A stretch of DNA of 37,529 nt from Bacteroidales bacterium (GCA_030692905.1 JAUYBT010000030.1:1-37529); one strand, 5' to 3'; counted from the first letter of the stretch, positions 27,225 through 37,280 are shown. Numbers and translations are program-made. Notes: a model not told the origin generated them from the sequence alone.

Positions 27225-29810
27225 ATGAAAACCCGTATTATCTTCACTGCCGTCGTATTGGTTATCCTTTCCTTAACCTGCCTCGCACAGGCCCCTGCAG
27301 GCAGAAAAATTCTGCTTAAAGATAACTGGGCAATACAGTCTTCCAATGAAATCAAGCCAGACGGTAAAGCCATTTCAAATACCGGCTTCAATACCAATGG
27401 ATGGTATCCCACTTCTGTGCCTGCAACTGTTCTTGCTGCATTAGTTGCCAACAAGGTTTACCCCGATCCCTATTTTGGAACCAACATCAAAAACCTTCCC
27501 GGTACAACCCCCGAGCGGAACAGAGACATGCCCGATGGCAGTCCGTTTAAGGTTGCCTGGTGGTACCGTACCGAGTTCAAACTCCCTGCCGATTATAAAG
27601 GAATGCACACCTGGCTGCAGTTTCACAGCATCAACTACAAAGCAAATATCTGGCTGAACGGCAAGCTTATTGCCGATACAACCACTATTGAAGGTGCGTA
27701 TCGTCTCTTTAACCTCGATATTTCAAAAGAAGCCTTACCAGGCGATAACAATTGCCTGGCCCTGGAGATATTTCCTCCAAAGGGAATGGACCTTACCATC
27801 ACCTGGGTTGACTGGAACCCCACCCCGCCCGACCGGGGCATGGGTATATGGTACGACGTGTCCGTTCATGCAACCGGTGCAGTGGCAATTGAAAACCCCC
27901 ATGTGGTAACAAAGCTGAACCTGCCGTCAACCGACCAGGCCAGACTCACGGTCACGGCAGAACTGCGGAATGCAGAGAAGAAACCGGTAACAGGAATGCT
28001 GAAAGGGACCATTGAAAATATTACTTTCTCGCAAGAAGTAAAGCTGGGAGCCGGGGAAACAAAGCTGGTGAGTTTTCTGCCTGAGACATTTCCCCAACTG
28101 GTGATGGCTAATCCGCGCCTCTGGTGGCCGCATACAGTAGGTCCCCAAAACCTTTATGACCTGAACCTTAGTTTTGAGGCCTCAGGCAGTACAACGGACA
28201 CCAAAAAAGTGCGCTTTGGCATTCGCGAGATCACCGCATGGATGAACAATTTCGACAAACTTCATACAAAAGTTTTCCAGGTGAATGGTAAGAACATCGT
28301 TATCAGGGGCGGCGGCTATGTGCAAGACCTGATGCTGCGGCCATCCAATGAACGGACAGACGCAGACCTGTTGTATGCAAAGCACATGAACCTGAATACC
28401 CTGAGGATGGAAGCTCCGCGGGGCTCTGATTATTTGTTTGAAAGGTGCGATGAAGAAGGCATTTTGCTCATGGTGGGCTGGTGCTGCTGCAGTGCATGGG
28501 AACGCTGGAAAAACTGGACACCGCACACAGGTGATGTGGCCGAATTGAGCTGGAAAGACCAGATTGTCCATCTGCGCAATCATCCTTCGGTTTTTACCTG
28601 GCTATACGGAAGTGATAATTTCCCACCCCCTGATGTTGAAAAGAGATACATCAAAGTATTGGATGAATATGACAACACCCGGCCTTATGAATCTTCAGCC
28701 ACCCAGGCCCCCAGTACCATTACCGGCTTGACCGGTGTGTGGATGGGTCCCTATCCAAAGGTGTATGCTTATTTCCCACCTTCCTACTGGTATACGAAAC
28801 TGGAGTTCAATACGGAAGCCGGTCCCACAGGCGAACAATTGCCGCCAATCGAGACAATGAGGCGGATGATGCCCGAAAAGGACTTGTGGCCCATGAGTGA
28901 ATCATGGGATCTGCGCCTGCATAAAGCATTTTATCCGATTGCAAGGGCAGCTCTTGAATCACGCTATGGTAAACCAACCGGCGTGGAAGAGTATTGCATG
29001 AAGTCGCAGGTGTTTCAGAATGAGGCTGTAAAGGCCATGTTCGAGGCTTTTGCAGGCAATAAATACCGTTCCAGCGGCATTATTTACTGGATGTACAACT
29101 CCGCCTGGCCCAAGATGTACTGGCAATTGTACGACTATTATTTTATGCCCAACGGGGCTTTTTACGGGGCAAAGAATGCCTGCGAACCGCTGCATATCCA
29201 GTATTGCTATGATGACAATTCAATTAAAATTGTGAATTGCTTTTACAAGGATTTTAACGGATTGAAAGCATCCGTGAAAATCTTTGATTTCAATATGGCT
29301 GAAGTCTGGTCGAAAGTGGTAGATGCCGGTGTAGCTGCCGATGAGAGCAAAAAAATACTGAACCTTGAAATTCCAAAGGATATTACAAAGGTTTATTTCC
29401 TCAAGTTGGAGTTAAAAGATGCTTCAGGAAAACCGGTATCATCCAATTTTTATTGGTTAAGCTCCAATGGGGATGAGAAGGCCGATTTTACTGATCTCAG
29501 CAAGCTTCCCGTGGCGAATGTAAATGTTACTGCATCAGCAATGCAGCAGGAAGGAAATAAATGCCGGCTCACGGTTACCATTGAAAATCCGGGTACGGGA
29601 CTAGCTTTTGCTGTGAATCCAAAGATACTGAAACTGACTTCCAAGGATCCGGTACTGCCTGTGTTCTGGGAGGATAATTATATTTCGCTCCTGCCAAAGG
29701 AAAAGCGGACGCTGCAGGTTGAATTCGACGTGAAAAATCTGAATGGTGAAAAGCTTCTGCTGAAAGTTGAAGGGTGGAATGTGAATGTGGTGGAAAAGGA
29801 AATTAGGTAG
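27225..29810 (+). CDS. GH2 exo-beta-D-glucosaminidase-like enzyme
   Basis: A secreted enzyme of 861 residues with a Sec signal (cleavage near TCLAQA). The GH2 plan is seen: sugar-binding domain (about 100-225), Ig-like domain, TIM barrel, and C-terminal beta-domains. The barrel has RGGGYVQDLMLR and VGWCCCSAWERWKN, typical of the exo-chitosanase (CsxA) subfamily. In line with that subfamily, the acid/base position is Asp (D464 in LYGSDNFPPP) where most GH2 enzymes have Glu; nucleophile E531 is in FNTEAGPTG. The family removes glucosamine from chitosan oligomers. G+C looks high (53-58% in 27481-27540 and 27841-27900). No chitin or chitosan genes are nearby. A group II intron starts 14 bases past its stop. 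Confidence 0.88.
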   Translation: MKTRIIFTAVVLVILSLTCLAQAPAGRKILLKDNWAIQSSNEIKPDGKAISNTGFNTNGWYPTSVPATVLAALVANKVYPDPYFGTNIKNLPGTTPERNRDMPDGSPFKVAWWYRTEFKLPADYKGMHTWLQFHSINYKANIWLNGKLIADTTTIEGAYRLFNLDISKEALPGDNNCLALEIFPPKGMDLTITWVDWNPTPPDRGMGIWYDVSVHATGAVAIENPHVVTKLNLPSTDQARLTVTAELRNAEKKPVTGMLKGTIENITFSQEVKLGAGETKLVSFLPETFPQLVMANPRLWWPHTVGPQNLYDLNLSFEASGSTTDTKKVRFGIREITAWMNNFDKLHTKVFQVNGKNIVIRGGGYVQDLMLRPSNERTDADLLYAKHMNLNTLRMEAPRGSDYLFERCDEEGILLMVGWCCCSAWERWKNWTPHTGDVAELSWKDQIVHLRNHPSVFTWLYGSDNFPPPDVEKRYIKVLDEYDNTRPYESSATQAPSTITGLTGVWMGPYPKVYAYFPPSYWYTKLEFNTEAGPTGEQLPPIETMRRMMPEKDLWPMSESWDLRLHKAFYPIARAALESRYGKPTGVEEYCMKSQVFQNEAVKAMFEAFAGNKYRSSGIIYWMYNSAWPKMYWQLYDYYFMPNGAFYGAKNACEPLHIQYCYDDNSIKIVNCFYKDFNGLKASVKIFDFNMAEVWSKVVDAGVAADESKKILNLEIPKDITKVYFLKLELKDASGKPVSSNFYWLSSNGDEKADFTDLSKLPVANVNVTASAMQQEGNKCRLTVTIENPGTGLAFAVNPKILKLTSKDPVLPVFWEDNYISLLPKEKRTLQVEFDVKNLNGEKLLLKVEGWNVNVVEKEIR

Positions 29811-29824
29811 GTGTTAGGGTAAGT

Positions 29825-30461
29825 GTGTGCCTTGAATGAGCCTTATCGAAAGATGAGAATCAATGCTGTAAGTAAGATGGAGGAAGGCCCTCCGCAGGTG
29901 TTGTACAGGCGAGACCTGCAAACCGTCCTACGGTGCTTCTCGGGTGACTGAGCGGTATTGAACGGTTAGGGAAAAAGTCCTGTTGGAAGGATTAGGTAAG
30001 GATAGAAAAGATGAACGAAAGTGAACCTCTGTTGAAGTGCCGTGAAAACGAACTTCCTGTCAAAACTACCGTTTACTTACGACGGAGGATAAATGTAGCG
30101 GGCACCTGTTTACTGGCTACATGGCAGGCGTCATAGAGGAAGCATGATTTCTATTCGGGCTTACTTATGGAACAAGGGAAGTCTTGCAGAGATGCAAAGG
30201 GAAAGGCACAAGCAGGGGAAACACTTGCGAGGCTGAATACTGATGATCTGCAAGATGGCGGACTACCTCGTAGTAGTGAAGAAGCTTCTGTAATGGGAGT
30301 GGAGCGAAGGGGGTAGCAGCTTAATACGTCGCTAAATGAACAACTGTATTTACAGGAGGATTTAGCCAGCGAAGTATTAACTGAAGAGCCGTATGATGGG
30401 AGACTATCACGTACGGTTCCGTGAAAGGTTTGGGGGTGAAATTCCCCCTTACCTATTCGAC
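29825..30461 (+). mobile_element. Group II intron lacking an intron-encoded protein
   Basis: The 5' end carries the GUGUG-type consensus (29825-29829, or 29823 if shifted by two). Domain V is a perfect 34-base match to the class pattern (30386-30419, with the AGC triad at 30387-30389), followed by a domain VI hairpin (about 30427-30453) and a 3' end in CGAC (30461). A domain III-like region is at about 30263-30320. Domain IV, where the reverse transcriptase normally sits, is a short stem-loop (arms 30321-30327 and 30374-30380) with no reading frame. Length is about 637 bases. It must depend on a maturase elsewhere, or be immobile. Confidence 0.9.
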
Positions 30462-30475
30462 TAATGAAAATCGGA

Positions 30476-30565
30476 GGGGATTACCTGCGGTGATCCCTTG
30501 TGGGAGTTCCTTGCAACGCCAAATTACTCCCTTACTCGTTTCACTCGTATGGACTTTTTATTTTC
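30476..30565. repeat. 90-bp direct repeat, right copy
   Basis: Partner of 25525-25614. It starts 14 bases after the intron 3' end and its end runs into the left arm of the inverted repeat at 30521-30636. The starting hairpin GGGATTAC/GTGATCCC is conserved, although one loop base differs. Confidence 0.92.
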
Positions 30566-30636
30566 ATAGCTTTCCCAAACTGGTTTTGGAAAGCTATGAA
30601 AATAAAAAGCCCCCGGCTTTGCCGAGGGAGTAATTT
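30521..30636. repeat. Nested inverted repeat (fold-back) beside tRNA-Ser
   Basis: An outer 12-bp perfect stem (30521-30532 with 30625-30636) encloses a perfect 22-bp stem (30554-30575 with 30588-30609) with a 12-base loop. The right arms belong to the tRNA-Ser 3' flank, so the left arms look like an inverted copy of it. Confidence 0.9.
30603..30628 (-). terminator. Intrinsic terminator of tRNA-Ser
   Basis: On the minus strand CCCTCGGC-AAA-GCCGGGGG forms a GC-rich stem with one mismatch, followed by CTTTTTATTTT. It begins 16 bases after the tRNA 3' end. Confidence 0.75.
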
Positions 30637-30642
30637 ATCTTT

Positions 30643-30731
<89 letters not shown>

Positions 30732-30798
30732 TTTTTAATGCATCAGGTGTAAAAAAACAGGGGCGCAAATTACAAAAATATTTTTACAAAACGCCCTG

Positions 30799-31833
30799 TC
30801 ATGAGATTTCTCCTGCCAGGGTCTTATTCAATGATTGTACTACTTTTTCCCTCGATGAGTATCTGCCAAGCAGATGCATAAGTTTGGTAACAGAAGCTTC
30901 CGATGTAATGTCTTTACCGCTCACCACACCGGCTGCCAGCATCTGACGGCTTGTCTCATACAAACCCATTTCAACACTACCTCCAAGGCACTGGGTGACA
31001 TTGAAGATTATTCCTCCATTATCAATGTAGTATTTAAGATCATCTAAAAACCATTGGTATGTGGGTGCATTCCCCGACCCGAAGGTCTCAATAATTAATC
31101 CTCTCAGCCCATCAGTATTAATAATAGCCTGAACAAGTTTTCTGTTAATCCCAGGGAAGAGTTTCAGTATGGCAACGTTGGTATCGAATGTTTTATTAAC
31201 TATAAGTTTCTGATCTTTTGCATGATATCTTATCAGGTTACTAAAATATTTCAAATGTAATCCGACTTCTGCAAGAGGAGGATAGTTGGGAGAATAGAAG
31301 GCGTCGAAATGCTCAGCGCTCATCTTGGTGGTACGATTTCCACGGGTTAGTTTATTGTCGAAATATATACAAACCTCAGGTACTGCCGGAACCCCGTTTT
31401 CCTTGGCTGCAGCGATTTCTATTGCGGTGATGAGATTCTCTTTTCCATCAGTACGAAGCAGACCTATCGGCAATTGCGAACCGGTAAGAATAACGGGTTT
31501 TCCCAGGTTCTCCAGCATAAAGCTTAACGCTGATGCAGTATATGCCATTGTATCAGTTCCATGTAATACCACAAAGCCGTCAAAATCATTGTAGTTTTCT
31601 TCAATGATCTCAGCCATTTTAACCCAGACTCCGGGATCGATATTGGATGAATCCTTTACCGGATCAAAAGAGATTGAGTGAAGGTCATAACCGAACTTCA
31701 GGAGTTCGGGTACGTGATCTGAAATATGCCGGAAGTCGATTGGTATCAGCGATCCGGTTACAGGATCGTGAACCATCCCGATGGTTCCCCCTGTATAAAT
31801 GATCAGTATAGAGATATCCTTTTTATTTTTCAT
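30799..31833 (-). CDS. ansA: Type I L-asparaginase
   Basis: Cytoplasmic hydrolase converting asparagine to aspartate and ammonia; 344 residues with no signal peptide, as expected for type I. The two active-site signatures are present: IYTGGTIGM (nucleophile T14 or T17) and LHGTDTMAYTASAL (T93-D94). SQLPIGLLRTDGKEN contributes the next conserved loop. The ATG is preceded by AAAGGAAATA, a plausible ribosome binding site. Third gene of the operon gdhA-tatD-ansA, nine bases after tatD. Its product ammonia and aspartate link naturally to glutamate dehydrogenase, the first gene of the operon. Confidence 0.95.
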   Translation of the reverse strand: MKNKKDISILIIYTGGTIGMVHDPVTGSLIPIDFRHISDHVPELLKFGYDLHSISFDPVKDSSNIDPGVWVKMAEIIEENYNDFDGFVVLHGTDTMAYTASALSFMLENLGKPVILTGSQLPIGLLRTDGKENLITAIEIAAAKENGVPAVPEVCIYFDNKLTRGNRTTKMSAEHFDAFYSPNYPPLAEVGLHLKYFSNLIRYHAKDQKLIVNKTFDTNVAILKLFPGINRKLVQAIINTDGLRGLIIETFGSGNAPTYQWFLDDLKYYIDNGGIIFNVTQCLGGSVEMGLYETSRQMLAAGVVSGKDITSEASVTKLMHLLGRYSSREKVVQSLNKTLAGEIS

Positions 31834-31842
31834 TATTTCCTT

Positions 31843-32609
31843 TCAAAGATTGAAAAGTCGGGTTGAGTTAGTATACGTTATTGAAGCAACTTCTTCTTCA
31901 CTCATTCCGAAAATTTCTGCGAGTTTTTTATTAATAATACAAATATACGAACTCTCGTTCCTTTTTCCTCTATGTGGTACTGGCGCAAGATATGGAGAGT
32001 CAGTTTCAAGAATAAGGTTCTCCGGGCCAGTCTCTTTAACTATTTTGTCGAGCCCGGAGTTCTTAAAGGTTACAATACCTCCAATCCCAAGTTTAAATCC
32101 CATACCTATTGCTTTCTCAGCATCTTTGATATTCCCCGTAAAGGCATGTAAAACACCTTTTAAACCTTTCCCTTCAAATTCATCCAAGACTGAAAAAACT
32201 TCAGGGAAAGAATCCCTTGAATGAATTACAACAGGTAAGCCTTTATCTAATGCAAAGGCAATCTGCCTTCTGAAAGCAACCAGCTGTTCTTTCAGGAAAG
32301 TCTTATCCCAATACAGATCGATCCCGATTTCCCCGATTGCAATGAATTTATGTTTTGTAAACAGGTTTTCAAACTTATCGAGTTGAACAATGTAGTCCTC
32401 TTTGACAGAAGTGGGATGAAGGCCAATCATAGGATAACATATTCCAGGATATCTGTCAACTGTAGAAAGTATGCGGTCAACAGACTGAATATCAATGTTA
32501 GGCAGCAGCATTTTTGAGATACCACTGCTGCCAGCTCTGTTTACAGCTTCATCCCTGTCGGTATCGAATTCCGGAAGATAAAGATGGGTATGGGTATCAA
32601 TCAATTGCA

Positions 32610-32610
<1 letters not shown>
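31843..32610 (-). CDS. tatD: TatD family metal-dependent hydrolase
   Basis: A 255-residue amidohydrolase-fold nuclease. Metal ligands are visible: H7 and H9 in IDTHTHLYLP, the Glu in IGEIGIDLYW, His in VIHSRDS, His in LHAFTG and Asp in LETDSPYLAPVPHRGKRNE. Family knowledge: TatD-like enzymes act as 3'-5' exonucleases or DNases in repair and DNA turnover; some Bacteroidota genomes carry several paralogues, so YcfH/YabD-type naming is also fair. The ATG overlaps the gdhA stop by one base (TAATG), so it is translationally coupled to it. Confidence 0.92.
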
Positions 32611-33962
<1,352 letters not shown>

Positions 33963-34049
33963 TTAGTTAAAAGGTTAATTGGTAAGTTAAAAGTATAAAA
34001 ACAATGGCAATTATCATTTCATTTTCCAGGGAATAAATGATATGACAAC

Positions 34050-35156
34050 TTATACTGTCCGATATATATTTCCCGGGGAACACTTTACTAGTCCTTTAAA
34101 CTCCATCTGAAGGAGCAGGGATGATAATTTATAAACCGGTATTTCGAGCGTCCGGCAAATACTGTCTATGGTAAGTTCCCCTTCTTTCATGAGTAATTCA
34201 AAGATCAGCTTTTCAGTCTCATCCAGATCGGAGAACAATGTTCTCTGTACAGGAGGTTTTGATTTTTCAGGTTTCCAGTTAAGAAAGTATTCGATATCAT
34301 CAGAACATTCGGTAAGTGCTGCTTTATTGCTCCTGATAAGGCTGTTGCAGCCGGCCGACCATTGATCATCCGGTCGTCCGGGTACAGCAAAAACATCGCG
34401 ATTATATGAATTGGCTATGTCGGCTGTAATAAGAGCACCTCCCTTTATTCCTGATTCGACAAGCAGGGTAGCATCGGATAGTCCGGCAATAATGCGGTTT
34501 CTTTTCAGGAAGTTATTGCGCTCAGGAAGTGCGTCTGAAAGGAAATCAGTCAGCAGTCCTCCTTTTTTAACTATCGTCCTTGCTGTTGAGGTGTGGACAG
34601 CAGGATAGGTGGTCTTAAAACCATGTCCCAGAACTCCTATGGTTTGCAGATTATTTGCAAGGGCTGCTTTGTGTGATGCAATATCAATGCCGTATGCAAG
34701 GCCGCTTACAATAATAAGATCGGGATGACCCGCTGCCAGCCCTCCGATAATCTTGTCACATATTTCTCTTCCACGTGTTGTGGCATTACGTGTGCCAACT
34801 ACACTTAATATCTTTGCAGCATTCAGATCGCAGTCACCCATGAAGAAAAATACCACGGGAGAATCATCACATTGTCTGAGTCTGAAAGGATAATCATTAT
34901 CAAGATAGAAATAGGTTCTGATGTTGTTCTTACTGATATATTCGGCCTCCTGTTCCGCAGTATCGAGATACGATCTGTCGCTGATATATTTTGCAATACC
35001 TGATCCGATTCCCGGTATTTTGATAAGGTTTCTGTAAGGTTCATGAAAAATCGCTTCCACGCTTCCGAAATGTGATACAAGCTTTCGCGCATTAATGTCG
35101 CCGATACGTGGAATCAGACCTAAAGCAATTTTATGCTTAAGTGATACTTCTGGCAT
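34050..35156 (-). CDS. dprA: DNA processing protein DprA
   Basis: Loads RecA on incoming single-stranded DNA during natural transformation. I start it at ATG 35156 (MPEVSLKHKIALGL, 368 residues); an upstream ATG at 35201 lies within a palindrome and would add 15 unlikely residues. An N-terminal helix-hairpin-helix region (about 10-60, IPRIGDINARKL, IPGIGSGIA) precedes the Rossmann domain: SVVGTRNATTRGRE (about 118-131), IIVSGLAYGIDIASHKAAL and GVLGHGFKTTYPAVH. A C-terminal winged-helix domain (about 305-368) follows. It lies between two gdhA paralogues with no functional link evident. Intact. Confidence 0.95.
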   Translation of the reverse strand: MPEVSLKHKIALGLIPRIGDINARKLVSHFGSVEAIFHEPYRNLIKIPGIGSGIAKYISDRSYLDTAEQEAEYISKNNIRTYFYLDNDYPFRLRQCDDSPVVFFFMGDCDLNAAKILSVVGTRNATTRGREICDKIIGGLAAGHPDLIIVSGLAYGIDIASHKAALANNLQTIGVLGHGFKTTYPAVHTSTARTIVKKGGLLTDFLSDALPERNNFLKRNRIIAGLSDATLLVESGIKGGALITADIANSYNRDVFAVPGRPDDQWSAGCNSLIRSNKAALTECSDDIEYFLNWKPEKSKPPVQRTLFSDLDETEKLIFELLMKEGELTIDSICRTLEIPVYKLSSLLLQMEFKGLVKCSPGNIYRTV

Positions 35157-35193
35157 AGCACAAGAAATTGAAACATACAAATATAAAAAATGC

Positions 35194-35217
35194 AGGGACA
35201 TGTCATGGCATGTCCCT
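35194..35217. repeat. REP-like palindrome
   Basis: AGGGACATG (35194-35202) and CATGTCCCT (35209-35217) form a nine-pair perfect stem around TCATGG. It lies in the gap between gdhA paralogue 2 and dprA and could act as a terminator-like or REP-type element. Confidence 0.6.
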
Positions 35218-35249
35218 ACTAAATTTTATAATGACAGAGGGGTAAAATT

Positions 35250-36587
35250 TTATATCACACCCATATCAAGCATTGAACTTGCTACTTTAAGGAATCCGGC
35301 AATGTTTGCACCCTTCACATAATCAACATAGCCGTCTTCCCTCTTACCATGTTTAACGCACTGGCTATGGATATTGCACATGATATCATGCAGACGGTCA
35401 TCAACCTCCTGACAGTTCCAGCGAAGCTTCATTGAGTTCTGAGTCATTTCCAGTCCCGATGTAGCAACTCCACCGGCATTGACTGCTTTACCAGGAGCAA
35501 ATAATATCTTATGTTTATGAAATTCCTCAACAGCTTCGGGAGTGCAACCCATATTTGATACTTCAGCAATGAGGATAGCACCGTTGTTGATCAGTTTTTT
35601 TGCATCTTCACCGGTAAGTTCATTTTGGGTTGCACATGGGAGTGCAATATCAACTTTAACTTCCCATGGACGTTTACCTTCATGAAATTCGACTTCTTCA
35701 AATGCATAGGAATATGGTTTAACTATATCTTCATTTGATGCGCGAAGTTCAAGCATAAAATCAATTTTCTTTCCGGAAATTCCTTCTGGATCATAAATAT
35801 AACCATCAGGACCTGAGATAGTAACAACTTTACCTCCCAGTTCGGTAGCTTTAAGAGCAGCACCCCAGGCTACATTGCCAAATCCGGATATTGAAATTGT
35901 TTTACCCTTAAGAGTTTCATTTTTAGTAGCCAGCATTTCCTTGGCAAAATAGATCCCGCCAAAACCGGTAGCTTCAGGACGTATAAGCGAACCACCCCAG
36001 TTGCTGCCTTTGCCTGTAAGAACGCCCGTATGATCTCCCTTCAGTCTTTTGTACATCCCGTACAGGAATCCAATTTCACGGCCTCCAACACCGATATCAC
36101 CGGCAGGAACATCAGTTTCCGGTCCGATGTATTTCCACAGTTCAAGCATAAATGATTGGCAGAAACGCATTACCTCTGCATTTGATTTTCCTTTTGGATC
36201 AAAATCAGAACCCCCTTTACCTCCACCCATCGGAAGAGTGGTAAGTGCGTTCTTGAATATCTGTTCAAATCCAAGGAACTTAAGAATTGAAAGGTTAACA
36301 CTGGGGTGGAAGCGAAGGCCTCCTTTATAGGGACCAATGGCATTATTGAACTGAATGCGGTAACCAAGGTTTACCTTTACATTTCCTTCATCATCAACCC
36401 ATGGAATTTTAAAAGTTAAAACGCGATCAGGTTCAATGATGCGCTCAATAATGTTTGCAGATTCAAACTGTGGGTTTTCGTTATAAACCTCTTCGATCGA
36501 TTCCAGTACTTCTCTTACTGCCTGTAAATACTCAACCTCTCCCGGATGCTTCTTTTCGAGGTTATTCATGATTTTATCTACGTTCAT
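35250..36587 (-). CDS. gdhA: Glutamate dehydrogenase (paralogue 2)
   Basis: A second GDH of 445 residues. [18 protein letters not shown] holds K124, and the coenzyme-binding motif is SGFGNVAWGAALK, differing from paralogue 1 (SGSGNVA). Much of the two proteins is visibly alike (for example [25 protein letters not shown]), so they stem from a duplication, but they differ enough to be old. It is a single gene with a TAnnTTTG element and TGATAA/TTATCA half-sites upstream. One may be biosynthetic (NADPH) and the other catabolic (NADH); this is inference. Confidence 0.95.
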   Translation of the reverse strand: MNVDKIMNNLEKKHPGEVEYLQAVREVLESIEEVYNENPQFESANIIERIIEPDRVLTFKIPWVDDEGNVKVNLGYRIQFNNAIGPYKGGLRFHPSVNLSILKFLGFEQIFKNALTTLPMGGGKGGSDFDPKGKSNAEVMRFCQSFMLELWKYIGPETDVPAGDIGVGGREIGFLYGMYKRLKGDHTGVLTGKGSNWGGSLIRPEATGFGGIYFAKEMLATKNETLKGKTISISGFGNVAWGAALKATELGGKVVTISGPDGYIYDPEGISGKKIDFMLELRASNEDIVKPYSYAFEEVEFHEGKRPWEVKVDIALPCATQNELTGEDAKKLINNGAILIAEVSNMGCTPEAVEEFHKHKILFAPGKAVNAGGVATSGLEMTQNSMKLRWNCQEVDDRLHDIMCNIHSQCVKHGKREDGYVDYVKGANIAGFLKVASSMLDMGVI

Positions 36588-36604
36588 TATTCTGATATTT
36601 TAAT

Positions 36605-36692
36605 TGATAATCCGTGTTAAAAATTAACTATTCAAATTTGAGGTTGTCAAAAATAATTTAAAATGATAAAACTCATGTTATCAAATGATAAC
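36605..36692 (-). promoter_or_regulatory. Promoter region of gdhA paralogue 2 with candidate operator
   Basis: A -7 element lies at 36648-36655 (TATTTTTG on the minus strand). GTTATCAAATGATAAC (36677-36692) is a perfect palindrome with seven-base arms. Further TGATAA copies are at 36605-36610 and 36664-36669; the latter pairs with TTATCA 36678-36683 as an inverted repeat spaced by eight bases. Confidence 0.4.
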
Positions 36693-36756
36693 CTTCACGC
36701 CTGTGGGGCACAAAATTAATTTTTTTTTCAAAAGGCATTACTGTTCAGGAAAAAAC

Positions 36757-37197
36757 CTATCGCCTGGTTTTAAAGAATCTCATCAATAATTCCATGCATT
36801 CTTCCTCAAGAACTCCGGATTCCACTTTAGTTTTTGGATGCAGTAACAAATCTGATATTGATCTGTAGCCCTTCTTTTCATCCTTTGCTCCGTAGACTAA
36901 TGCAGTCGCCTGGCTCCAGCCAATGGCTCCGGCACACATTGCGCAGGGTTCAAGTGTAACGTATATTGTACAATCTATCAGATATTTGCCACCAAGCCAG
37001 TTTGTGGCAGCTTTAATAGCCTGCATCTCAGCATGAGCTGTCGGATCTTTTAATGTCTCAGTAAGATTATGAGCCCTGGCAATAATCATATCATTGCAGA
37101 TCACCACCGCACCAACCGGAATCTCCTGTTTGTCAAATGCTTTATTTGCTTCAGCAAGGGCCGCCCTCATAAACTGCTCTTCTTTTTTCTGAGCCAT
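36757..37197 (-). CDS. tadA: tRNA adenosine(34) deaminase
   Basis: Deaminates A34 to inosine in tRNA-Arg(ACG), enabling wobble decoding. The 146-residue protein has the deaminase zinc site: H55 and catalytic E57 in TAHAEMQAI, C85 and C88 in PCAMCAGAI. The length is standard for TadA. A related guanine or nucleoside deaminase role is an alternative, but size and motifs fit TadA best. Divergent from aspS with 104 bases between. Confidence 0.9.
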   Translation of the reverse strand: MAQKKEEQFMRAALAEANKAFDKQEIPVGAVVICNDMIIARAHNLTETLKDPTAHAEMQAIKAATNWLGGKYLIDCTIYVTLEPCAMCAGAIGWSQATALVYGAKDEKKGYRSISDLLLHPKTKVESGVLEEECMELLMRFFKTRR

Positions 37198-37272
37198 AAC
37201 CTTCTTGATTTACCTCTAAAAGTAGAAAGAAAAATGGGATTTCCCTTTTTCTCAGCAATCTGATAATTTTCT

Positions 37273-37280
37273 TATTTTTG
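37273..37280 (+). promoter_or_regulatory. Candidate -7 element of aspS
   Basis: TATTTTTG matches TAnnTTTG and ends 21 bases before the aspS ATG. No -33 element is evident at the expected spacing. Confidence 0.4.

Noticed and set aside
28182-28583. 133-codon frame antisense to the GH2 gene
   Set aside because: Typical shadow frame inside a G+C-rich coding gene; no start signal or motif.
29825-30461. RNase P, tmRNA or rRNA fragment
   Set aside because: The domain V sequence, domain VI and splice-end consensus fit a group II intron, not these RNAs.
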